A stretch of DNA of 39,578 nt, from NCBI GenBank assembly GCA_014804785.1, contig JAAUZD010000044.1, positions 1 to 39,578 of the forward strand, in the 5' to 3' direction. Shown one piece after another: positions 9,402 to 17,951 of this stretch. The notes below the pieces were generated by a model. The model saw only the letters and a list, made by a program, of their open reading frames with translations, had not been told where the DNA came from and did no database searches. Both the position numbers and the translations under genes were made by a program. The stretch is from Lachnospiraceae bacterium. GTDB taxonomy: Bacteria; Bacillota; Clostridia; Lachnospirales; Lachnospiraceae. Position 1 is the stretch's first letter. Every line of letters starts with the position of its first letter.

Positions 9402-10655
9402 CTACAGCCAGAAGCTAAGACTCAATTGTTCTTCATTTTCCGCGTAAGATACAGTTCCTTCCTGCGCATTCAAATAAGTGAATATTCCCTGTTCCTCTAT
9501 CAGATGCCTTATCATTTCCTCATAAACAACATCATCTGAACATTTAAGCGTTACATAAGTGCTTCCCTGATCATACGCTGATGAGAATACATTCCGCAGC
9601 TTTTCCTCATCGACTCCGGTAAAATACCGTCCTTCCCTGACATAATAATTATCCTCCATGGAATCACATACCGGGACTTCCACAATAGAATCAATGACGT
9701 GTGTCTTTTGCAACTGACTGGTTGTGACACACAGATAATCATAATTGATGGGCGGGATGCTCTCAACAATCTGTTCACTGCTTCCTTCCAGAATCTGATA
9801 GGATGCATCTCCCCATGTAGTATCTACATAATAATAATTTCCATCCAATCTTACCAGATTCCATGCATGACCTTCTCCCCCTGAAACCCTGCCCATAACC
9901 AGCGTCACTTCAACCCCGGCTTTTCTTAAAAGATACTGCGTTGCTTTGGCATATCCCTGACAAACACTTTTCTGTGTGATGAACACAGAACAGATATTTT
10001 GATTATCCGGCGCCTCGGCATCATATTCTGTCTGATTTATAATGTATTCATAAATATATTTTACTTTTCCATATTGATCCAGTCCTTCCTCCATCCCCTG
10101 GAGGCATTCCTGTACATAATGCGTAATCTGCTCTTCCTTGATTGCCGCCTCTTCCCTGGATACATTGTAAGTGCCTGAAAAAGTGATTTTTTTCACCACA
10201 TCTCCCAACGTATATCTGGTAAAAGTATAGCCGTCCACATAAAAAATTTCAGGATGGTCATTTAATACACACTGGAAAACCTTTTCGATTCTATCTGTTT
10301 CTGTACAGGATAAAGCAACATCATCATCAAAATCCTGCAGAATCCTTAAGATTTCAGCATAAACAATCTGCTCTGCTTCATTTAACTTATCATAGTGGAA
10401 AAGCCCCATCTGCTGCTTTCTGATGAAAGCAGTTTCCTCCACAGGAATGCCAGAAATACTTTCCACTTCATTCGCATCAGTCTCTTGCGTTTCCTCTTTG
10501 ACAGTCGCAGTCTCTTTTGCGTCTTTAGTTTCCTCTTCCTGACCGCCCAATTCCATCCTGCTGCTTTCTGGCTTGTCCCAATTCACCGGATAATTACACC
10601 CTTCAAATATCAAAAGACAAGTTAGAACCAGCAATATGCATCTTTTCATTTTCAT
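9402..10655 (-). CDS. Transglutaminase-like (cysteine protease fold) lipoprotein
   Basis: The 417-residue protein begins with a short basic, hydrophobic signal and a Cys at position 20 (LLIFEGC), a loose lipobox, so it is probably a lipoprotein on the outer face of the membrane. Residues 30-65 are a polar, Thr/Glu/Lys-rich linker. The transglutaminase-core triad is visible as Cys232 (VCQGYAKA), His263 (GHAWN) and Asp278 (VDTTWGD). Such domains usually act as proteases or peptide cross-linkers in cell walls; the substrate is unknown. Its ATG follows the prfC stop directly, with only a weak ribosome binding site, suggesting coupling to prfC. Confidence 0.85.
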   Translation of the reverse strand: MKMKRCILLVLTCLLIFEGCNYPVNWDKPESSRMELGGQEEETKDAKETATVKEETQETDANEVESISGIPVEETAFIRKQQMGLFHYDKLNEAEQIVYAEILRILQDFDDDVALSCTETDRIEKVFQCVLNDHPEIFYVDGYTFTRYTLGDVVKKITFSGTYNVSREEAAIKEEQITHYVQECLQGMEEGLDQYGKVKYIYEYIINQTEYDAEAPDNQNICSVFITQKSVCQGYAKATQYLLRKAGVEVTLVMGRVSGGEGHAWNLVRLDGNYYYVDTTWGDASYQILEGSSEQIVESIPPINYDYLCVTTSQLQKTHVIDSIVEVPVCDSMEDNYYVREGRYFTGVDEEKLRNVFSSAYDQGSTYVTLKCSDDVVYEEMIRHLIEEQGIFTYLNAQEGTVSYAENEEQLSLSFWL

Positions 10656-12248
10656 TTAATCACGTCCAAACTCTGATAATATTAATCCTTCGTTTCGATC
10701 CAGCGTCATTCCCACACTCCAGGCATTGATAAACAAGAGTAACGGATTCCCCTTGAGATCACGTATTTTCTTCATATCAGATGTCCCTACGAGCTTGTTC
10801 AAATCAATTTCCTTATTTTCAATCCACCGGATATGTTCATAAGGCAGATTTTCCAGTTTTATTTCTACATTATATTCATTTTCCAGACGATATTTCAGCA
10901 CATCAAATTGGAGCACACCTACCACTCCCACAATAATTTCCTCCATACCTGTGTTAAATTCCTGGAAAATCTGAATAGCGCCTTCCTGCGCAATCTGGGT
11001 GATTCCTTTTACAAATTGCTTTCTCTTCATGGTATCCACCTGCCTCACCCTTGCAAAATGCTCCGGTGCAAACGTAGGAATCCCCTCATAGGCAAACGTC
11101 TCCTTTGGCATGCACAGCGTATCTCCAATAGAAAAGATACCCGGATCAAATACGCCGATGATATCGCCTGCATAAGCTTCATCCAAAATCTTCCTCTCAC
11201 TTGCCATAATCTGCTGAGGCTGGGAAAGACGCATAACTTTTCCTCCCTGCACATGCTTTACCTCCATGCTTGCCTCATATTTTCCCGAGCAGATTCTCAT
11301 AAATGCAATTCTGTCTCTATGCGCCTTGTTCATATTCGCCTGTATTTTAAATACAAATGCCGAAAATTCCTGCTCAGTGGGCGATACCAGACCGATATCT
11401 GCTCTTCTGGGCAGAGGAGGTGTTGTCATTTCAAGAAAATGCTGTAAAAAGAATTCCACACCAAAATTCGTGAGCGCAGATCCAAAAAATACAGGCGTCA
11501 ACTCTCCTGCGCGTACCAGATCCAGATCAAATTCCGCACTGGCGCCATCCAAAAGTTCTATTTCATCCAGCAGCGTATTTGCCGCTTCTTCTCCAATCAC
11601 AGAAGAAAGAGTCTGCCCGTCTTTGGCAGGAATTTCCTTTGTTTCTCCTTCTTTGGTCCCCTTCTCTGTATCAGAATAAGTGATGACGCACTGCCTGTCT
11701 CTGTCATAAACGCCTTTAAATCTCTTTCCCGATCCAATCGGCCAGTTGATGGGACAAGTTGCAATCCCCAGTTCTTTTTCTATTTCATCCAGAAGTTCAA
11801 AAGTATCATTGGCATCCCTGTCCATCTTATTGATAAACGTAAAAATAGGAATCTTCCGCATCACACAGACTTTAAATAGCTTACGCGTCTGTGCCTCCAC
11901 ACCCTTAGATGCGTCAATTACCATTACCGCGGAGTCTGCCGCCATCAAAGTGCGATAAGTATCCTCTGAAAAGTCCTGATGTCCCGGCGTATCAAGAATA
12001 TTAATACAAAAACCATCATACTCAAACTGCAGAACGGAAGAAGTGACAGAGATTCCCCTCTCCTTTTCAATCTCCATCCAGTCGGAAACTGCATGCCGAG
12101 CGGTTGCTTTCCCCTTTACACTTCCTGCCAGATTAATTGCTCCTCCATATAAAAGAAACTTCTCTGTGAGAGTTGTTTTGCCGGCATCAGGATGGGAAAT
12201 AATAGCAAATGTCCTTCTTCTGTTTATTTCCTGTTCATAATTATTCAC
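10656..12248 (-). CDS. prfC: Peptide chain release factor 3
   Basis: RF3 is a translational GTPase that recycles RF1 and RF2 from the ribosome. The P-loop SHPDAGKTTLTEK lies near the N-terminus, then ERGISVTSSV, the G3 motif DTPGHQDFSEDTYR and NKMDRD. The C-terminal RF3 domain includes QFDVLKYRLENEYNVE. I chose the GTG at 12248 (530 residues) because GGAGG lies 8 bases upstream; an earlier in-frame TTG at 12263 overlaps that site. The GTG overlaps the stop of a degraded small ORF. It is inserted between spoIIIAH and yqhY, which is not the arrangement in Bacillus. Confidence 0.95.
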   Translation of the reverse strand: MNNYEQEINRRRTFAIISHPDAGKTTLTEKFLLYGGAINLAGSVKGKATARHAVSDWMEIEKERGISVTSSVLQFEYDGFCINILDTPGHQDFSEDTYRTLMAADSAVMVIDASKGVEAQTRKLFKVCVMRKIPIFTFINKMDRDANDTFELLDEIEKELGIATCPINWPIGSGKRFKGVYDRDRQCVITYSDTEKGTKEGETKEIPAKDGQTLSSVIGEEAANTLLDEIELLDGASAEFDLDLVRAGELTPVFFGSALTNFGVEFFLQHFLEMTTPPLPRRADIGLVSPTEQEFSAFVFKIQANMNKAHRDRIAFMRICSGKYEASMEVKHVQGGKVMRLSQPQQIMASERKILDEAYAGDIIGVFDPGIFSIGDTLCMPKETFAYEGIPTFAPEHFARVRQVDTMKRKQFVKGITQIAQEGAIQIFQEFNTGMEEIIVGVVGVLQFDVLKYRLENEYNVEIKLENLPYEHIRWIENKEIDLNKLVGTSDMKKIRDLKGNPLLLFINAWSVGMTLDRNEGLILSEFGRD

Positions 12249-12422
12249 GTATTTTTCCTCCAAATCCTTCCATTGTATCTTTAAGAACTGATTTTATGGT
12301 GTGCGGGAACAGAAGCTCTGCCGCCTCAAAAGCAGACTGTCGTTTTACATCTTCAAATTAGCTGCTTCCTCTGTAGTGCCTGTTCCCACACTGCATAAAA
12401 CAAAAATAAAAGCTCTTTTCAT
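12241..12422 (-). pseudogene. Broken small ORF before prfC (unrecognised)
   Basis: Two short protein-like segments in different frames fill most of the 240-base gap between spoIIIAH and prfC. The first runs from ATG 12422 with an AGGGAG site to a TAA at 12345 (25 residues, starting MKRAFIFVLCSVGTGTTEEA). The second runs from 12357 to a TAA at 12243-12241 (38 residues, with AFEAAELLFPHTIKSVLKD). A single -1 shift between 12357 and 12345 would join them into a protein of about 60 residues whose stop overlaps the prfC GTG. I do not recognise the product. The same bases form a nested inverted repeat, so this could be structured RNA or a small mobile element rather than a gene. Confidence 0.35.
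12299..12391 (-). repeat. 93-base nested inverted-repeat element upstream of prfC
   Basis: On the minus strand GTGTGGGAACAG (12391-12380) pairs with CTGTTCCCGCACAC (12312-12299) as about 12 base pairs with two single-base bulges. Inside it GGAAGCAG (12369-12362) can pair with CTGCTTTT (12335-12328). Upstream, a further hairpin GGTATC/GATACC with an inner CTATT/AATAG is at 12455-12424. The pairing is seen directly; whether it is a leader RNA, a miniature repeat or chance within coding sequence is unresolved. Confidence 0.5.
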
Positions 12423-12488
12423 CAGGGTATCTCCCTATTCTCCTGTAATAGGATACCACATTTTTTTAAATATAGCATCTATTTATTC

Positions 12489-13241
12489 TTACTTGTCACT
12501 CAAAGTACTGATAATAATCGAATCCGCTGAAACGCCGGTTTTACGGATAATAATATCTTCTATCTGCGCACGCTGTGCCTCAGTCAGTTCTGCAGCGTTT
12601 ACCACAACATCAACCGTACCGTCCGTTATACTTACAACCACATCATTAAAGCCTTTGCTTTCCAGTAAAATTTCTGCCGCTGTTTCCTTTTCTGCCACGT
12701 CCGTTATTGCAATCATATTGTCTACTGCTTCCTGCTTTTGCTCCTCGCTGATATTAACATTATTGATAATTTCCAGCAAGGTCTCCTTATTTTTAGCTCT
12801 GGTCTGCTCTTTTAATAGTCTTGCCCCTGAAAGCGTATTTAAACTTGTAGAAGAAGTAAATACTGCTTCTCCTGGTGTTTCTCCATCCGACAACTGATTA
12901 TCCACGTTCTGCGTCATATCAATGGACATATTTTCCGCCATAACTTCGTCCATTGTCTCATCCAGATAGTTTTCCTGCTGCAATACCACATCGGAGTCCA
13001 GACTTTCAATTTCACTATATCCCGCCTGCTCCATGTCCTCATCGGATATTTCAAATAATGCTGCTACATCCGTATCCGTTTCTGTGATTGCCTGTTCATT
13101 CGCTACTACTGTATCTGATCCTGCTGTCATTATTTCCTCTTCCGTAATCTTGCTGCCGGCAAAATTCAGGTATCCCGCAACTGCAATCATAATTGCCAGC
13201 GCCGTGATCATAATCTGATTCTTCTTCACCATATTCTTCAA
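12489..13241 (-). CDS. spoIIIAH: Stage III sporulation protein AH
   Basis: SpoIIIAH sits in the mother-cell membrane and binds SpoIIQ across the intermembrane space to form the channel that feeds the forespore. The 250-residue protein has one N-terminal membrane segment (about 10-29, IMITALAIMIAVAGYLNF), a variable acidic linker, and a C-terminal YscJ/FliF-like ring domain with ESKGFNDVVVSITDGTVDVVV. I keep the TTG at 13241 as start because AAGGAG lies 8 bases before it, while the ATG three codons later is 17 bases away. It is the last spoIIIA gene. Confidence 0.93.
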   Translation of the reverse strand: MKNMVKKNQIMITALAIMIAVAGYLNFAGSKITEEEIMTAGSDTVVANEQAITETDTDVAALFEISDEDMEQAGYSEIESLDSDVVLQQENYLDETMDEVMAENMSIDMTQNVDNQLSDGETPGEAVFTSSTSLNTLSGARLLKEQTRAKNKETLLEIINNVNISEEQKQEAVDNMIAITDVAEKETAAEILLESKGFNDVVVSITDGTVDVVVNAAELTEAQRAQIEDIIIRKTGVSADSIIISTLSDK

Positions 13242-13256
13242 ATCCGTTTCTCCTTC

Positions 13257-13922
13257 TTATTGTGTTATCATTTTAACTACTTTAATTTTATGTGCCTCTA
13301 TACCAAATAATGCCTGAATTGCTTCTGTTATATTTTGTACTGTTCTGGCATTTCCTCCTCCTTGGGCAGACACCACAACTCCTTCCACCCGGGGTGATAA
13401 TACCTTCTTTATATAAGGTGCGCCACTGCCCTGCTGTCCGCCTTGGTATATCGTCTGCTCACTATCACTGATGTTCGTAGTGTTCCGGCTTCCTCCAGCA
13501 GAATCTACCTCCGTCGTTCCCTCTCTTACCGTGCTTACATCCTTTTCCACCACAGCCTCCCCAGAACTCTCAAGAGTAACCATAACCCTGACCTGCCCAA
13601 CTCCGTCCATGGTACAAAGCAGTTCCTCCAGCGATCGTTCCAGGCTGGACGCATAGGCAAGCAGAGCATCTTCCTCCTGACCGTTGCTTTGTCCTGTACC
13701 AGCATTCTGAATGAGATTGGATTGTTCATTCAGTATAGCACTTTCACTGTCCCATTGACCGGACTTTGTCTCCCTGTTTTCATTTTTATCTTCCACAGGC
13801 CAGACAATCACCATAAGCAGTATCCCCATAAGGACTACAATCAAAAAATGATCTTTTGTAAATTTCATTTTCAATTTTTTTTCTTTGCCTTTTTCCTGCA
13901 TACAAAAACCATGCCTTTCCAT
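13257..13922 (-). CDS. spoIIIAG: Stage III sporulation protein AG
   Basis: SpoIIIAG forms the large ring of the feeding-tube complex. This 221-residue protein has a single membrane segment at about residues 25-42 (HFLIVVLMGILLMVIVW), a polar linker, and a C-terminal domain with LLCTMDGVGQVRVMVTLESSGE then VEGVVVSAQGG, the family core. The exact start is uncertain: ATG 13922 lacks a clear ribosome binding site, and the ATG seven codons in (13901) has AAAGG about 12 bases away. It follows spoIIIAF by 32 bases. Confidence 0.9.
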   Translation of the reverse strand: MERHGFCMQEKGKEKKLKMKFTKDHFLIVVLMGILLMVIVWPVEDKNENRETKSGQWDSESAILNEQSNLIQNAGTGQSNGQEEDALLAYASSLERSLEELLCTMDGVGQVRVMVTLESSGEAVVEKDVSTVREGTTEVDSAGGSRNTTNISDSEQTIYQGGQQGSGAPYIKKVLSPRVEGVVVSAQGGGNARTVQNITEAIQALFGIEAHKIKVVKMITQ

Positions 13923-13954
13923 GCGCCGTGCCGTGACCGTTTATCACTCGCGCT

Positions 13955-14515
13955 TTATTGTTCCAGAATGATTCTGATCCTGTCTGTGTCTACACCGATG
14001 CAATTTCCATACATGCTTTTAAGTTCTTCTTCTTTTTCAAAATCAGATTCTTCTCTCTCATCCAATGTTATAGGAGCGATTCGTATCAAGTCTTCTGAAG
14101 AAACACATTTTTCCGATACAGTTATGATAATTTCTTCATCACCGCTGTATTCTGCCCCCGAATAAATATCCTCCGAAAAATCAACCCGCAGAATCTCATA
14201 ATCACTTTCACAATGATCAAGCCTGTTTTTCAGTTCTTTTTCAAGACTTTCATAAATTCCCATTTCACTTTCTCCCAACCCTGTTTTTTCACTTTCCATA
14301 TCTATTTTATCTTCCAACATCTGGATTTCCTTTCTGATTTCCTGCTGCCTGTCATCACTGAGAACCAAAGCGAATATGGGTTCCGTCATCCGCAGAATCA
14401 TAATGATTCCCACTAATATCCTGACATATTTGACATAAGTTTTGCCCGGTACAAAAAATAAAATTGCCTGTGCTATGATGATATAGATACATATTTCCTT
14501 TATTACACCAACCAT
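13955..14515 (-). CDS. spoIIIAF: Stage III sporulation protein AF
   Basis: The protein has two N-terminal membrane helices (IKEICIYIIIAQAILFFV and KYVRILVGIIMILRM) followed by a soluble domain rich in charged residues, as in SpoIIIAF. I chose the ATG at 14515 (186 residues) because GGAGG lies 6 bases upstream; the longer frame to 14557 would overlap spoIIIAE and has no such site. It is 10 bases after spoIIIAE. The role in the mother-cell channel assembly is taken from the family. Confidence 0.9.
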   Translation of the reverse strand: MVGVIKEICIYIIIAQAILFFVPGKTYVKYVRILVGIIMILRMTEPIFALVLSDDRQQEIRKEIQMLEDKIDMESEKTGLGESEMGIYESLEKELKNRLDHCESDYEILRVDFSEDIYSGAEYSGDEEIIITVSEKCVSSEDLIRIAPITLDEREESDFEKEEELKSMYGNCIGVDTDRIRIILEQ

Positions 14516-14525
14516 CCTTCGCCTC

Positions 14526-15689
14526 CTAATATGAAACTGTATAGGATACCACCGCAATTACGACGATGAACAAAATAACAGAGGTAAAAACACATCTTAA
14601 AAGCAGAAGGCATCCCCCTCCCACCCGGTCCGCACACAAAGATACCCTCTTGTCACTGACGATTCCTGTGATAGCTGCTCCAAGTTTTACGGTTCCCGTC
14701 ACAATCAAGATTTTAAGAAGAGGCATCAGACAGGCGCCGAACAATAAAATCAGCAGCAGTACTCCCATACTGTTTTTAATCAGAACTGCTGATCCTAACA
14801 CAAGTTCCGCCACCCCTTCCGTCACACCGCCTATCCCCGGAATAGCCGCTATCGCTTTTCGCATAGCGGAAATCTTAAGGCCTGACGCCACCGGCACGAT
14901 CACCGCCTGCACCAAGCTAAGTCCGGTAACTGCTCCCATGGATATTTTTAGCGCCAGCAAAATTCCTTTTTCGATAAACTCCAGCAAAAGCGTCAGTTTC
15001 TCTTCTGTCCACAATCCGTTTAAGAGTGCCAGCACAACATAACTGTAAATAAATGGTATCAGTACCGCATTCAGAAAACTTTCCACCAGATAAGCAACCA
15101 TCAGCATCAGCTGATAATAATATACGCCTGATGCACTCCCCTGCGCTGTCCCCACCACAACACTGTAAGTTGGAATGAACAGCTTGACGAACAATACAAT
15201 GCTCTCCATCGTGTCAGAAGCAATTTCAGATACAAAAAGAAAGACCTTCGTCAAAATGGCCATAAGAAAAAGATACAGGAAATAAAACCCAGTCTGGGCA
15301 ATCTGCTGCCCCGCAAACAAATCCGAAAATTCTGAAAAAAGCGCAGATACCACACCCAGAATTAAAATGTATAAAAAGATCTGCCTCAATCCGGATAATT
15401 CTCCCCACAAGCTGTCCTTTATCTGACCGGTCAGCATTTTGAAAGCTTCAATGACCTGACCATTCATAATCATTGAAAGAAGCTGCTTCGCATCCAGATT
15501 CATTCCCGGAAAAAGGCTGTCCATTCCTTCATTAATAGAATCCAGATCGCTGGTGGAAAACCAGCTGTCTATATATTCAAACTCTGATGTCACATCCGCA
15601 TTTTCTCCAGCATGTACCTGCATTGGAGGCAAAATGAAAAATAATATGATTCCCATGAAAAGGAGCAGCCTAATATGATTTTTTTTCAT
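14526..15689 (-). CDS. spoIIIAE: Stage III sporulation protein AE
   Basis: A 387-residue polytopic membrane protein starting with a signal-like helix (RLLLFMGIILFFILPPMQVHA, cleavage probable after about residue 28), then a soluble stretch and about seven hydrophobic segments. Family features include the GTAQGSASGVYYYQLML and AIPGIGGVTEGVAELVLGSAVL regions. SpoIIIAE is the largest membrane subunit of the feeding tube and is thought to resemble a transporter. It is 13 bases after spoIIIAD and has a GGAGG site. Confidence 0.95.
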   Translation of the reverse strand: MKKNHIRLLLFMGIILFFILPPMQVHAGENADVTSEFEYIDSWFSTSDLDSINEGMDSLFPGMNLDAKQLLSMIMNGQVIEAFKMLTGQIKDSLWGELSGLRQIFLYILILGVVSALFSEFSDLFAGQQIAQTGFYFLYLFLMAILTKVFLFVSEIASDTMESIVLFVKLFIPTYSVVVGTAQGSASGVYYYQLMLMVAYLVESFLNAVLIPFIYSYVVLALLNGLWTEEKLTLLLEFIEKGILLALKISMGAVTGLSLVQAVIVPVASGLKISAMRKAIAAIPGIGGVTEGVAELVLGSAVLIKNSMGVLLLILLFGACLMPLLKILIVTGTVKLGAAITGIVSDKRVSLCADRVGGGCLLLLRCVFTSVILFIVVIAVVSYTVSY

Positions 15690-15702
15690 TCTCCCCCTCC
15701 AC

Positions 15703-16089
15703 TCATCCGGCTATGGCATTGATATTTTCAATGACTGCCGTAAGAACCGGAATTCCCATAAGCAGTACAGAAAGCTTTCCAAATATTTCAATCTGACCTG
15801 CAACTGCCCCATACCCTGCATCTTTACAAATGGATGCACAGAATTCGCAAACATATGTAATACCCACTGCTTTAAGTAGGAAACCAATATAATCGCCGCT
15901 TCCGTTTAAATATTTCTGAAGTTCTTTTACCCTTCCCAAGAGCGTCTCCAGCCCACTAAGCGAAATGGTGAAAATCACAAGACAAAGCGCCGCCCCTATA
16001 TACACCCCATACTCTTGCCGATTCGACTTAAATTGAAGGGCAAGCATCACTCCTGCCACTCCAAGTATTCCGATCTTAACGATTCCCAT
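15703..16089 (-). CDS. spoIIIAD: Stage III sporulation protein AD
   Basis: This 128-residue membrane protein has about four hydrophobic helices (for example IGILGVAGVMLALQF near the start and LSVLLMGIPVLTAVIE near the end). The pattern and its place between spoIIIAC and spoIIIAE identify it. Family members resemble small export-apparatus membrane subunits. A GGGAGG site precedes the ATG. Confidence 0.93.
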   Translation of the reverse strand: MGIVKIGILGVAGVMLALQFKSNRQEYGVYIGAALCLVIFTISLSGLETLLGRVKELQKYLNGSGDYIGFLLKAVGITYVCEFCASICKDAGYGAVAGQIEIFGKLSVLLMGIPVLTAVIENINAIAG

Positions 16090-16104
16090 GATACACGCCT
16101 CCCG

Positions 16105-16299
16105 CTATAAACTGAACAAATCCTGTATCATAACAAACAAATCATAGATATAAGGTAAAATCCAGGTGAGCACCAGAATCAATCCTGCCAGAGAAATAAG
16201 AAAAGCATGCTCTTCTCTTCCGCTGTGTTTTAATATCTGACTTAAAATGGTTATCAGAATGCCAACTGCCGCTATCTTAAAAATCAGACTTATCTCCAT
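16105..16299 (-). CDS. spoIIIAC: Stage III sporulation protein AC
   Basis: A 64-residue protein with two membrane helices (LIFKIAAVGILITILSQIL and LISLAGLILVLTWILPYIYDL), the usual SpoIIIAC size and layout. It lies 15 bases before spoIIIAD and 20 bases after spoIIIAB, with a GGAGG site. The tiny size makes motif evidence limited, but position inside a complete spoIIIA operon is decisive. Confidence 0.93.
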   Translation of the reverse strand: MEISLIFKIAAVGILITILSQILKHSGREEHAFLISLAGLILVLTWILPYIYDLFVMIQDLFSL

Positions 16300-16319
16300 A
16301 TTTCCTCCACGAATTTTCG

Positions 16320-16835
16320 CTACAGAAGCAGAATGGATATGAATATTCCAGCTGCCACTCCAAGACTCATAATCATTTTATTTTTATTCTTCTGCTCTTT
16401 TTCCATTTCTTCTATATGTAAGTCGATCTCTCTTAGCAATTCGTCCAATGCCCCTGCCTGTGCATTCTCCTCCATAAATCCCAGACTTGAGGGAAAATCC
16501 ATAATCAGTTTTTTTTCTTTTCTTGTCAGGGGAAGGGTATCCAATACCTTTTCCATGCATTGCCTCCATGCCGCAGGAAGATTTTCCCCCCTTTCACATA
16601 CTCTTATATCAATTTCCCGAAATGCCTCCGCAAACGGTTCACTCCCCTTTTCTGCCAGTATCCGCAAGGTCTCCGGTATAGTCGCCTTCTGATAGGCAAT
16701 ATAATATTTCATGTTCTCATAAATGACCCTGACTTTTTTTAGCAGTGCAAGACGCTTTACTGAATCCATACATATAGTTCCTGCAAAACCAGCACATCCT
16801 ATGACTGCCAATATACAACCCGCTATACGAAACAT
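16320..16835 (-). CDS. spoIIIAB: Stage III sporulation protein AB
   Basis: The 171-residue protein has an N-terminal membrane helix (about 3-25), a helical cytoplasmic middle, and a C-terminal membrane helix (IMSLGVAAGIFISILLL). This two-anchor layout fits SpoIIIAB, which resembles type II secretion F proteins. Its start overlaps the end of spoIIIAA by 13 bases, and an AGAGGTG site precedes it, so translation of the two is probably coupled. Confidence 0.93.
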   Translation of the reverse strand: MFRIAGCILAVIGCAGFAGTICMDSVKRLALLKKVRVIYENMKYYIAYQKATIPETLRILAEKGSEPFAEAFREIDIRVCERGENLPAAWRQCMEKVLDTLPLTRKEKKLIMDFPSSLGFMEENAQAGALDELLREIDLHIEEMEKEQKNKNKMIMSLGVAAGIFISILLL

Positions 16836-17827
16836 TTTTCAGCACCTCTTACATCAGACATTCTTTTTTGATTCTGATCAAAAATCTCCCTAATTTGACA
16901 GACTCCTTCCTTCTTTTCCAAAAAGAGATACCTCTGGAAAAGCATTTCTGGACAATATTTCACTGGGGAATCACACTGACTGTACTTTTCCATATTCATA
17001 TGATTTCGCACATCCTCCATAGAATCTCCATGCATGGTTGCCACCACGCTGCTTCCGCTTTGCAGCACCTGCAATAGCGCCCTTATATCATCATGCCCTC
17101 CCACCTCATCTACTGCAACTACATCCGGCGCCATGGAACGCATGAGCATCATCAACCCCTGGACTTTAGGACTGCCGTCCAGCACATCTGTCCTAAGTCC
17201 CACATTGTTCTGCGGAATTCCCATAAAGCTTCCTGCAATTTCAGACCGCTCGTCCACCACTCCTACCTGCCTGCCTGCGGCATAAGCATTTCCCTCTGAC
17301 ACCTGCCTGATGATATCCCGCAGCAAGGTTGTCTTCCCGCATCCCGGCGGAGAAATTAAAAGTGTATTTAAAAAGCGATTGTCCTCATAAAGATAAGGCA
17401 TGGCTTCGTCTGCTGCTCCAATCACTTCATGGGAAATCCTTATATTCATAAATCGGATATGTGTCATGTTCCGAATCATGCCATTTTCATTTAACACGAC
17501 CTGACCTGCCATTCCGATGCGGTGTCCGCCGGACACGGTCAGAAATCCCTGCCGTATTTCATTTTCAAAGGCATACATGGAGTAGCGGCATATGTTTTTA
17601 ATGATTGCATCCATATCCCGCTCTGTCATATACCAGGCGTCCTGACAATTACCGTTCACATTTCCCTTTCCTGACAGGAATTTTTCTCCTTCTGCTGTTA
17701 TGAGTCTGACCGGTCTGCCTATACCAAGCCGGATTTCCTGTAGTTTGTCCACCTGTAAAAGCGCCTGCTCCCATTTTGCTTTCATATTCTCTGGAAATAT
17801 CCGTACAATCTCTTCTCTCTTTGTCAT
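16823..17827 (-). CDS. spoIIIAA: Stage III sporulation protein AA (ATPase)
   Basis: SpoIIIAA is the cytoplasmic ATPase that powers or assembles the mother-cell feeding tube and resembles type II/IV secretion ATPases. Walker A PPGCGKTT is at about residues 160-167, followed by VVDERSEIAGS and the Walker B segment DVVAVDEVGGHDD. I chose the ATG at 17827 (334 residues): AAGAGGTG lies 6 bases upstream, while the GTG at 17836 is part of that site. It is the first gene of the spoIIIA operon and follows a probable sigma-E promoter. Confidence 0.96.
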   Translation of the reverse strand: MTKREEIVRIFPENMKAKWEQALLQVDKLQEIRLGIGRPVRLITAEGEKFLSGKGNVNGNCQDAWYMTERDMDAIIKNICRYSMYAFENEIRQGFLTVSGGHRIGMAGQVVLNENGMIRNMTHIRFMNIRISHEVIGAADEAMPYLYEDNRFLNTLLISPPGCGKTTLLRDIIRQVSEGNAYAAGRQVGVVDERSEIAGSFMGIPQNNVGLRTDVLDGSPKVQGLMMLMRSMAPDVVAVDEVGGHDDIRALLQVLQSGSSVVATMHGDSMEDVRNHMNMEKYSQCDSPVKYCPEMLFQRYLFLEKKEGVCQIREIFDQNQKRMSDVRGAEKCFV

Positions 17828-17846
17828 TGCATTCACCTCTTATCCC

Positions 17847-17875
17847 AATATATGATGATTTGTCCAAGTTATGCC
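17847..17875 (-). promoter_or_regulatory. Probable sigma-E promoter of the spoIIIA operon
   Basis: On the minus strand GGCATAAC (17875-17868) and CATATATT (17854-17847) are 13 bases apart. The second element matches the sigma-E -10 pattern CATACAAT at six of eight positions, and the first resembles the -35 pattern with an ATA core. It begins right after the pnp terminator and ends 19 bases before the spoIIIAA ATG. In Bacillus subtilis the spoIIIA operon is transcribed by sigma-E; the assignment here is inference from motif and context. Confidence 0.55.
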
Positions 17876-17878
17876 TAT

Positions 17879-17920
17879 AAAAAAACCGGAACTTCCTGTT
17901 ACGGAAATTCCGGTTTTTTA
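17879..17920 (-). terminator. Terminator of pnp
   Basis: CCGGAA-TTTCC pairs with GGAAG-TTCCGG around a 6-base loop (arms 17913-17103 side read as 17113-17086 within 17886-17913), eleven pairs with one G-U in minus-strand RNA, followed by seven T (17885-17879). The G-U would be a C-A mismatch on the plus strand, so it serves the minus-strand gene pnp, whose stop is 31 bases upstream. Confidence 0.85.
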
Positions 17921-17951
17921 TCCCATTATAATTAATTGATTTTATTAATGA

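Noticed and set aside
10833-11447. Plus-strand 204-codon frame
   Set aside because: Fully antisense to prfC, whose motifs are clear. No start signal and no family resemblance.
12301-12897. Plus-strand open frame of 198 codons
   Set aside because: It runs antisense through the 3' half of spoIIIAH and the gap before prfC. Its product is Ser/Thr-rich in the way typical of antisense shadows, and it has no ribosome binding site.
13443-14165. Plus-strand 240-codon frame
   Set aside because: Antisense to spoIIIAG and spoIIIAF, both of which are supported by motifs and operon position.
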